Under the pieces are notes generated by a model. It worked only from the letters and a program-made list of their open reading frames with translations, did not search any database and was not told where the DNA came from. From Microbacterium sp. zg-Y625 (GTDB taxonomy: Bacteria > Actinomycetota > Actinomycetes > Actinomycetales > Microbacteriaceae): a stretch of DNA of 64,000 nt. Below, one piece after another: positions 58,248 through 64,000 of the stretch. The translations under genes and the position numbers were made by a program. Position 1 is the first letter of the stretch; every line of letters begins with the position of its first letter. The DNA lies in the NCBI RefSeq assembly GCF_030246925.1, contig NZ_CP126740.1, positions 1,116,001-1,180,000 of the forward strand. Reading direction: 5' to 3'.

Positions 58248-59384
58248 ATGCGCCGGCCGAGCCCGCTCCCGCCGCCGTCGGACGCGCGCCCCGAAGAAAG
58301 CGGGGCGGATGCCGCGTCGCGCGCGGTCGACCCGCCCCGCACCGTCGGGCCGCCCCGGCGGCCGCTGCCCGAGGTGCAGCCCGAGGCTCCGGACAGTCCC
58401 CAGCCGGGCGCCGATCGGGCCTCTGCCGCCGACGGATCTCCCGACGAGGCCGAGACGGTGCCGCTGGCGCCGGTGATCCCGTTCCACCTGCGAGACGATG
58501 AGCCCGCAGGCGTCACTTCCGCCGCGGACCCGGGGCCTCTGACCCGCCCGGCGCCGCCTCCCGTCGATACTCCGTCGGCCCGGGGACCGGTCGATCCATC
58601 GTCCGAGTCCGCTGACGAGGAGGTGCGGTTCGGCGATGTCATGCGCGCCGCCCGGGCGCGTCGACGGGCGCTTCGCGCAGAGGTGCGCCGCTTCACCGCA
58701 CGCCAGCGTCGCCGCCGTATGGCGTGGATCGGCGTCGCCACAGCCGTGCTGGTGCTCGTGCTGGGCACGCTGGGTGCCGCCTACAGCCCGCTGTTCGCCG
58801 TGCAGACCATCACCGTCGAGGGCACCGAACGGCTGGATGCCGGCGCCGTCGAGGAGGCACTGTCCGGACAGGTGGGAACGCCGATGCCGCTCGTGGACGA
58901 CAGTGAGGTGAAGGCGGTCCTGGTGGGCTTCCCCCTCGTCGAGACCTACTCGCTGGAAGCGCGTCCGCCGCACGAACTCGTGGTGCGCATCGTGGAGCGC
59001 ACCCCGATCGGCGTGCTGTCGTCGCCGGCCGGGTTCACCCTCGTCGACGCGGCGGGAGTGGGCCTCTCGACCACCAGCACGCCGCCGGCGGGGGAGCCGC
59101 TGATCGAAGTAGCCGGCGGCGTGGAATCCGACGCATTCGAGGCGGTGGGCCATGTCGTGCGGTCACTGCCTGCCGGCATCCGCCCGCAGGTGACGCGGGT
59201 CGCAGCCACGACGCCGAACGACGTCACCCTCACTCTCGGGGCGACCGGCACCGAGATCGTCTGGGGCGGCGCGGACGAGTCGGCCATGAAGGCACTGGCG
59301 CTCGAGACCATCATGCGCTCGCGCCCGCCCGAGACGGTGGCCGCGTACGACGTGTCGTCGCCCGACGCCATCGTGCTGCGCTGA
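58248..59384 (+). CDS. ftsQ: Division protein FtsQ
   Basis: A 378-residue bitopic protein. A long cytosolic Pro/Asp-rich region (about 1-150, probably disordered) leads to a basic stretch and one membrane helix (MAWIGVATAVLVLVLGTLGAAY). The POTRA domain follows (FAVQTITVEGTERLDAGAVEEAL), then the FtsQ beta domain (RIVERTPIGVLSSPAGFTLVD). It links FtsL/FtsB to the divisome. The cytosolic part is much longer than in E. coli. Start ATG 58248 is 5 bp after murC. Confidence 0.93.
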   Translation: MRRPSPLPPPSDARPEESGADAASRAVDPPRTVGPPRRPLPEVQPEAPDSPQPGADRASAADGSPDEAETVPLAPVIPFHLRDDEPAGVTSAADPGPLTRPAPPPVDTPSARGPVDPSSESADEEVRFGDVMRAARARRRALRAEVRRFTARQRRRRMAWIGVATAVLVLVLGTLGAAYSPLFAVQTITVEGTERLDAGAVEEALSGQVGTPMPLVDDSEVKAVLVGFPLVETYSLEARPPHELVVRIVERTPIGVLSSPAGFTLVDAAGVGLSTTSTPPAGEPLIEVAGGVESDAFEAVGHVVRSLPAGIRPQVTRVAATTPNDVTLTLGATGTEIVWGGADESAMKALALETIMRSRPPETVAAYDVSSPDAIVLR

Positions 59385-59497
59385 CCCGATACGACCGGTT
59401 CTGAATTCGCATCCGGCGACACGCCCGCGACGCTGCACGTCGCGGCCCGTCGGCACCCTAGCTTCGGAGTCAGCGGGAATTGCATACCCAGCATTTC

Positions 59498-59531
59498 TTT
59501 AAACCTCTACATGAGGTTGAAGGTTTAGGGT
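59498..59531 (+). promoter_or_regulatory. ftsZ promoter with an inverted repeat (candidate FtsR site)
   Basis: AACCTC (59502-59507), spacer TACAT, GAGGTT (59513-59518) is a perfect 6-bp inverted repeat, 7 bp before the -10-like TAGGGT (59526-59531). MerR activators bind dyads between or over the -35 and -10 boxes. FtsR, a MerR protein encoded at 27.9 kb, activates ftsZ in Corynebacterium. The surrounding stretch is unusually AT-rich for this genome. Confidence 0.55.
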
Positions 59532-59555
59532 TCGGGACGATACGGAGGCCGGCGC

Positions 59556-60719
59556 ATGAGCCAGAACCAGAACTACCTCGCGGTGATCAAGGTCGTGGGT
59601 GTGGGAGGCGGCGGCGTGAACGCCGTCAACCGCATGATCGAGCTTGGCCTGCGGGGTGTCGAGTTCATTGCAGTGAACACCGACGCTCAGGCGCTGCTGA
59701 TGAGCGACGCCGACGTCAAACTCGACGTCGGGCGTGAGCTCACCCGCGGACTCGGCGCAGGTGCCGATCCCGAGGTCGGCCGTCGCGCCGCCGAGGACCA
59801 CGCGGAGGAGATCGAAGAGGCTCTCACCGGCGCCGACATGGTCTTCGTGACCGCCGGCGAGGGTGGCGGCACCGGCACCGGTGGCGCCCCGGTCGTCGCG
59901 CGCATCGCGAAGTCGATCGGCGCCCTGACCATCGGTGTCGTGACCAAGCCGTTCTCCTTCGAGGGTCGCCGTCGCCAGAGCCAGGCCGAGCTGGGCGTGT
60001 CGAAGCTGAAGGAAGAGGTCGACACCCTCATCGTGGTGCCGAACGACCGTCTGCTGGAGATCAGCGACCGCGGCATCTCGATGATCGAGGCCTTCGCCAC
60101 GGCCGACCAGGTGCTGCTGGCCGGTGTGCAAGGCATCACCGACCTCATCACGACGCCGGGCCTCATCAACCTCGACTTCGCCGACGTGAAGTCGGTCATG
60201 CAGGGGGCGGGATCCGCCCTCATGGGCATCGGTTCCGCTCGCGGCGCCGACCGCGCGATCAAGGCCGCCGAGCTCGCGGTCGAGTCTCCGCTGCTGGAGG
60301 CCTCGATCGAAGGCGCCCATGGTGTGCTGCTGTCGATCCAGGGCGGCTCGAACCTCGGCATCTTCGAGATCAACGACGCCGCGCAGCTGGTCAAGGAAGC
60401 AGCCCACCCCGAAGCGAACATCATCTTCGGAACGGTGATCGACGACACCCTCGGCGACGAGGTGCGCGTCACGGTCATCGCGGCCGGCTTCGACGGCGGC
60501 GAGCCCGCTCTGCGGCTGGACCCGGTGAGCACCCAGCGCACCACGTCCGCTCCCGTGCTGCCGGCGGTTCCGGCCGCCGAGGCAGCCCGCGACGTGCCGG
60601 CTCCGGCCGAGACGCCCCGCGAGCGCGAGCACGTGTCGGTCAGTGCGCCGGTGTCGACCGACTCGTACGAGTCGGCGTTCGGTGACGATGACCTGGACAT
60701 CCCCGACTTCCTGAAGTAA
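59556..60719 (+). CDS. ftsZ: Cell division GTPase FtsZ
   Basis: A 387-residue tubulin homologue that forms the Z ring. It has the GTP loop [13 protein letters not shown], the tubulin signature [13 protein letters not shown], and [11 protein letters not shown] with the T7 catalytic Asp. A variable linker is followed by the C-terminal peptide [11 protein letters not shown], which binds SepF. GGAGG at 59544 sets the start. The 170-bp upstream region is the largest gap in the dcw cluster and carries its own promoter. Confidence 0.98.
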   Translation: MSQNQNYLAVIKVVGVGGGGVNAVNRMIELGLRGVEFIAVNTDAQALLMSDADVKLDVGRELTRGLGAGADPEVGRRAAEDHAEEIEEALTGADMVFVTAGEGGGTGTGGAPVVARIAKSIGALTIGVVTKPFSFEGRRRQSQAELGVSKLKEEVDTLIVVPNDRLLEISDRGISMIEAFATADQVLLAGVQGITDLITTPGLINLDFADVKSVMQGAGSALMGIGSARGADRAIKAAELAVESPLLEASIEGAHGVLLSIQGGSNLGIFEINDAAQLVKEAAHPEANIIFGTVIDDTLGDEVRVTVIAAGFDGGEPALRLDPVSTQRTTSAPVLPAVPAAEAARDVPAPAETPREREHVSVSAPVSTDSYESAFGDDDLDIPDFLK

Positions 60720-60721
60720 CC

Positions 60722-61408
60722 GTGGATCTCAAGGCACGGCTCGCCGACGTCGACGCGCGCATCGTGGATGCCGCTCGGTCGGCGGGCCGTGACCCGGGGG
60801 AGATCACGCGCGTGGTGGTGACCAAGTTCCACCCCGCCTCGCTCGTTCGGGAGCTGTACCACCTGGGCGTGCGCGACGTCGGCGAGAACCGTCAGCAGGA
60901 GCTGACCGCGAAGCGGGCGGAACTTGCCGACCTCCCGCACCTGCGGTGGCACTTCGTCGGCCAGGCGCAGACCAACAAGGCCCGGGCCATCCGCGAGGCG
61001 GCGGCCGTCGTGCATTCGGTCGACCGCGCGCGGTTGGCCGATGCCCTCGAAGCCGCGGGGCAGTCCGTGGAGGGCGTCCTCGATGTGCTGCTGCAGGTCA
61101 ACCTCACCGACGACGCGGGACGGGGCGGCACCTCGCCGGACGACGTCCCCCGTCTCGCGGAGCACATCGCCGGCAGCTGTCCGACGTTGCGGGTGCGCGG
61201 GGTCATGGGCGTCGCGCCGCTGGACGAGCCGGCGGCGGATGCCTTCGCCCGCCTCGCTGCGGCACGTGACCAGGTGCGCGCGGTGGTGCCCGACGCGGGA
61301 TGGATGTCAGCCGGGATGACCGGCGATTTTTCGGAGGCGATCGCGGCAGGTGCGACACACCTGCGGATCGGCTCGGCAATCACGGGCCCGAGGCCCGTGC
61401 ACGGATAG
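60722..61408 (+). CDS. yggS: YggS-family pyridoxal phosphate homeostasis protein
   Basis: A 228-residue PLPBP barrel without catalytic activity. The PLP lysine is in VVVTKFHPAS (about residue 36). GVRDVGENRQQEL, WHFVGQAQTNKAR and VRGVMGVAPLDE follow, then the phosphate-binding loop MSAGMTGDFSEAIAAGATHLRIGSAI. It buffers free PLP. It starts at GTG 60722, 2 bp after ftsZ. In mycobacteria a pgeF (yfiH) gene lies between ftsZ and yggS, but there is no room for it here. Confidence 0.94.
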   Translation: MDLKARLADVDARIVDAARSAGRDPGEITRVVVTKFHPASLVRELYHLGVRDVGENRQQELTAKRAELADLPHLRWHFVGQAQTNKARAIREAAAVVHSVDRARLADALEAAGQSVEGVLDVLLQVNLTDDAGRGGTSPDDVPRLAEHIAGSCPTLRVRGVMGVAPLDEPAADAFARLAAARDQVRAVVPDAGWMSAGMTGDFSEAIAAGATHLRIGSAITGPRPVHG

Positions 61409-61444
61409 CCTCGGAACACACGAGCGAACCACGGAGGATTTGCG

Positions 61445-61909
61445 ATGTCGAACCCGCTCAAGAAGACCATGGTGTACCTGGGTCTGGCCGACGAGGAAGA
61501 GATCTACGAGGAGCCCGCCGCGCAGCAGCAGCCGCAGCCGCGCCGCGAGAAGCCGATCGAGAAGGCTCCCGCCCCGGTCACGCCGATCCACCGTCCCGCC
61601 GTGGTGCGCCAGCCCGCGCCCAGCGCGATCAGCGAGATCCTCACGGTGCACCCCAAGCAGTACCGGGACGCCCAGATCATCGCCGAGAACTTCCGCGACG
61701 GCATCCCCGTGATCATCAACCTCTCGCAGATGAGCGACGCCGACGCGCGCCGCCTGATCGACTTCGCCAGCGGACTGTCGCTCGGTCTGTTCGGTCGCAT
61801 CGAGCGCGTGACCAGCAAGGTCTTCCTGCTGTCGCCCGAGAACGTCGCGGTGTCGGGTGATGGTGCTGTCGTGCAGGCCGACCCCGAGGCGCCCGCCTTC
61901 GCGCAGTAG
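61445..61909 (+). CDS. sepF: Division protein SepF
   Basis: A 154-residue protein. The N-terminal amphipathic membrane-binding helix is [20 protein letters not shown], then comes a Pro/Gln-rich linker. The SepF domain ([53 protein letters not shown]) dimerises and binds the FtsZ tail. It replaces FtsA/ZipA as the Z-ring anchor in actinobacteria. GGAGG at 61433 and TAGCCT upstream suggest its own promoter. Confidence 0.96.
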   Translation: MSNPLKKTMVYLGLADEEEIYEEPAAQQQPQPRREKPIEKAPAPVTPIHRPAVVRQPAPSAISEILTVHPKQYRDAQIIAENFRDGIPVIINLSQMSDADARRLIDFASGLSLGLFGRIERVTSKVFLLSPENVAVSGDGAVVQADPEAPAFAQ

Positions 61910-61915
61910 TCCGCC

Positions 61916-62218
61916 GTGGACGTGCTCAAGCTCGTCGCTGCGATCGTCAACTCGCTCCTGCTCGTCTATGTTCTGCTGCTGCTCGTGCGGCTGATCCTCG
62001 AGTACATCCCGATGTTCAATCGATCGTGGCGCCCCCGCGGCGCCGGCCTGATCGCGGCGGAGATCGTCTATACGGTCACCGACCCTCCCATCAAGTTCTT
62101 CCGCAGGTTCATCCCCCCGCTTCGCCTCGGCCCGGTTGCCGTCGACCTCGCGTTCCCGCTGACGATGCTCGTCTGCTTCGTGCTGCTGTCGATCACGCGC
62201 TCGATCGCCGGACCCTGA
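61916..62218 (+). CDS. yggT: YggT-family membrane protein
   Basis: A 100-residue protein with two membrane segments and the YggT core YTVTDPPIKFFRRFIPPLRLGPVAVDLAF, read here as two blocks around the PP-I-K-F motif. The family lies between sepF and divIVA in many Gram-positives. Its role is unclear, perhaps in membrane or osmotic homeostasis during division. GTG 61916 is 6 bp after sepF. Confidence 0.92.
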   Translation: MDVLKLVAAIVNSLLLVYVLLLLVRLILEYIPMFNRSWRPRGAGLIAAEIVYTVTDPPIKFFRRFIPPLRLGPVAVDLAFPLTMLVCFVLLSITRSIAGP

Positions 62219-62334
62219 CCGCCCATCCCGCCTCGCGGCCCGTGACCGCTCGCACTATGCTGGGTTGATCGGCCCGCAGAACGCGGGCTGCTCCCGATCG
62301 GCCCGCGACGTGAGCTCCGAAAGAGGACCAGACA

Positions 62335-62946
62335 ATGGCTTTGACCCCCGATGACGTCGTCACCAAGCAGTTCCAGCACGTGCGCTTCAAGGAGGGATTC
62401 GACCCGGACGAGGTCGATGACTTCCTCGACGAGATCGTCGTCGAGTGGCGCAAGACGATCGCGGAGAACGAAGAGCTGAAGGCGAAGCTCGCCGCCTACG
62501 AGTCGGGCGAGACCCCGGCCGCCGCGCCGGCCGCTCAGGCCCCCGCCGAGGTCGAAGAGGTCGAGGCCGTCGAGGTGGTCGCCGAGACCCCCGCCGCCGA
62601 GACCTCGCCGGCCGCTCCCGTCGCCGCCAGCGCCGGCATCATCGAGCTCGCGCAGCGTCTGCACGACGAGCACGTGGCCGAGGGCCAGGCTCAGCGCGAC
62701 AAGCTCATCTCCGAGGCACAGGCACAGGCGGCGTCGATCGTCGCCGAGGCCGAGGCCCGCGGCCGCGACGAGATCGCGCGGCTCGAGAAGGAGCGCGGCG
62801 TTCTTGAGGCGCGCATCGCCGAACTCCGCCAGTTCGAGCGCGACTACCGCTCGCAGCTGCGCAGCTACATCGAGGGCAAGCTCCGCGACCTCGACACCAC
62901 CGGCACGACGTCCGGCTCCGCGCCGGTCTCGGCCGTCGGCCACTAG
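62335..62946 (+). CDS. wag31: DivIVA/Wag31 polar growth scaffold
   Basis: A 203-residue DivIVA protein. The N-terminal membrane-curvature domain reads MALTPDDVVTKQFQHVRFKE and DPDEVDDFLDEIVVEW. A Pro/Ala/Glu linker (about 58-100) leads to a long coiled coil (AQAQAASIVAEAEARGRDE, LRQFERDYRSQLRSYIEGKL). It recruits wall synthesis to poles and is a PknA/PknB substrate in mycobacteria. TATGCT near 62255 may be its -10. GAAAGAGG precedes the ATG. Confidence 0.96.
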   Translation: MALTPDDVVTKQFQHVRFKEGFDPDEVDDFLDEIVVEWRKTIAENEELKAKLAAYESGETPAAAPAAQAPAEVEEVEAVEVVAETPAAETSPAAPVAASAGIIELAQRLHDEHVAEGQAQRDKLISEAQAQAASIVAEAEARGRDEIARLEKERGVLEARIAELRQFERDYRSQLRSYIEGKLRDLDTTGTTSGSAPVSAVGH

Positions 62947-62955
62947 GCCCGGTCC

Positions 62956-63552
62956 TTGACGGAACGGACGCCCCTGCGTACGGCGGCGGCCGGCACCATC
63001 ATCGCGATTCTCGCGGCGCTGGTGCTGGCCGCCGACCAGTTCACGAAGCATCTCGCCCTCGAGGGCCTTCCCTACCAGGAGACGGTTCCGGTCCTCGGCG
63101 ACTTCTTTCAGCTGTACCTGACCCGCAACCCCGGTGCCGCCTTCTCTCTCGGCGAGGGGGTGACGTGGGTCTTCACCCTCGTGCTGGCCGCCGCCGCCGT
63201 GACGATCGTCGTGCTGGCCGTGCGCTCCGTGCGCTCGCGCCTCTGGGCGGTCGTCCTGGGACTGCTCCTCGGTGGCATCCTCGGCAACCTCACCGACCGG
63301 CTCGTGCGCGAACCGGGTTTTCTGGTGGGCCACGTGATCGACTTCATCCACACGCCGTGGATGTGGCTCGGGTTCCCCTCCGCGATCTACAACATCGCCG
63401 ACATCTTCATCGTCACGATGATGATCAGCGTCGCCGTGCTGGTGCTGATCGGCCTGCGGTTCGACGGCACCCGCGAACACCACCGGCACGCCGCGCCTGC
63501 GGCATCCGAGGGTGACGCAGCCGCGGCTTCCGACGAGGCCGCGAAGGCCTGA
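62956..63552 (+). CDS. lspA: Lipoprotein signal peptidase
   Basis: A 198-residue type II signal peptidase with four membrane segments. The conserved N-terminal Asp is in [37 protein letters not shown] and HVIDFI follow, with the catalytic Asp in [13 protein letters not shown]. It cleaves prolipoproteins after lipidation. The best start is TTG 62956, the only reading that keeps the first helix. No clear ribosome site precedes it. The C-terminus is an Ala/Glu-rich extension. Confidence 0.95.
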   Translation: MTERTPLRTAAAGTIIAILAALVLAADQFTKHLALEGLPYQETVPVLGDFFQLYLTRNPGAAFSLGEGVTWVFTLVLAAAAVTIVVLAVRSVRSRLWAVVLGLLLGGILGNLTDRLVREPGFLVGHVIDFIHTPWMWLGFPSAIYNIADIFIVTMMISVAVLVLIGLRFDGTREHHRHAAPAASEGDAAAASDEAAKA

Positions 63553-63553
63553 G

Positions 63554-64000
63554 ATGGACAGTCGCAGCGTCCCCGTCCCCGACGGGCTCGACGGCGTACG
63601 GGTGGATGCCGCCCTCGCCAAGCTCCTGGGGTTCTCGCGCACCTTCGCCGCAGAAGTGGCCGAGGCCGGCGGTGTCGTGCTCGACGGGCGCACGCTGGGC
63701 AAGTCCGACAAGCTCCGCGCCGGCGGCTGGCTCGAGGTGACATGGGCCGAGAAGGAACCCCCGCGGGTCGTCCCCGTCGCCGTTCCCGACCTCGGCATCG
63801 TCTACGACGACGACGACATCATCGTGGTCGACAAGCCCGTCGGTGTCGCCGCGCACCCCTCCGTCGGATGGGAGGGGCCGACGGTGCTGGGGGCGCTGGC
63901 CGCAGCCGGGTTCCGTGTGGCCACCAGCGGAGCCGCCGAGCGCCAGGGCGTCGTGCACCGGCTCGACGTCGGCACCAGCGGCCTCATGGTCGTGGCCAAG
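63554..64000 (+). CDS. rluD: RluA/RluD-family pseudouridine synthase, 5' part
   Basis: The first 149 codons are inside the window. An S4-like RNA-binding domain comes first ([32 protein letters not shown]), given here as its span. The catalytic domain follows with [14 protein letters not shown] and the catalytic Asp in [15 protein letters not shown]. RluD converts uridines of 23S rRNA helix 69, and another RluA-type target is possible. ATG 63554 follows lspA after one base. The gene runs off the right edge. Confidence 0.92.
   Translation, partial: MDSRSVPVPDGLDGVRVDAALAKLLGFSRTFAAEVAEAGGVVLDGRTLGKSDKLRAGGWLEVTWAEKEPPRVVPVAVPDLGIVYDDDDIIVVDKPVGVAAHPSVGWEGPTVLGALAAAGFRVATSGAAERQGVVHRLDVGTSGLMVVAK

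Overview
The window looks like the chromosome of a high-GC actinobacterium, most likely Microbacterium or a close relative in Microbacteriaceae. The evidence is the high GC content with mostly G/C third positions, frequent GTG starts, about ten genes with a TANNNT box 6-9 nt before the start codon (leaderless style), and gene orders shared with Mycobacterium and Corynebacterium (garA-ftsR-merR; aroG-kinase-HTH-idsA-DUF3040-dcw cluster). No rRNA, tRNA, CRISPR, integrase or transposase gene was seen.

Positions 1-27.2 kb are mixed housekeeping and accessory genes. They begin with the last codons of a probable pstB and a tctCBA tripartite tricarboxylate transporter operon. Several hydrolases follow, then an isochorismatase-type hydrolase, a RhaD-like aldolase behind a GntR-type operator, a secreted GH114-like protein and a UbiB-type kinase. 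A probable rifampicin monooxygenase (rox) is preceded by a rifamycin-associated element. Next comes a 2-kb patch (11.7-13.8 kb) with duplicated leader sequences, a decayed PQQ sugar dehydrogenase, mug, an M23 peptidase gene and three arrays of a 20-bp hairpin repeat. After it lie glycogen phosphorylase, dihydrolipoyl dehydrogenase, and a divergent copper pair (CopC-like and a Cys-rich Csp-like protein).

Positions 27.3-41 kb hold garA, the MerR regulators ftsR-like and Rv1830-like, a ParA-like ATPase, pyruvate carboxylase, a MinD-like ATPase with a long disordered N-terminus, def, a long-chain acyl-CoA ligase, a ROK glucokinase, plsC and class II DAHP synthase. The 20-bp repeat returns between the convergent merR and parA genes.

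Positions 41-64 kb are the cell-wall and division region: a PASTA kinase, a LysM/lysozyme-like secreted protein, an Rv2175c-like HTH protein, a polyprenyl synthase, DUF3040, then mraZ-rsmH-ftsL-ftsI-murF-mraY-murD-ftsW-murG-murC-ftsQ-ftsZ-yggS-sepF-yggT-divIVA-lspA-rluD. There is no murE between ftsI and murF and no pgeF after ftsZ. The kinase, GarA, FtsR, MraZ and SepF/DivIVA suggest coordinated control of growth and septation.

The most unusual feature is the 20-bp repeat family. Its core can fold as a small RNA hairpin, and its arrays start within about 12 nt of a stop codon, in the direction of transcription. One array follows a promoter/leader that has lost its gene.
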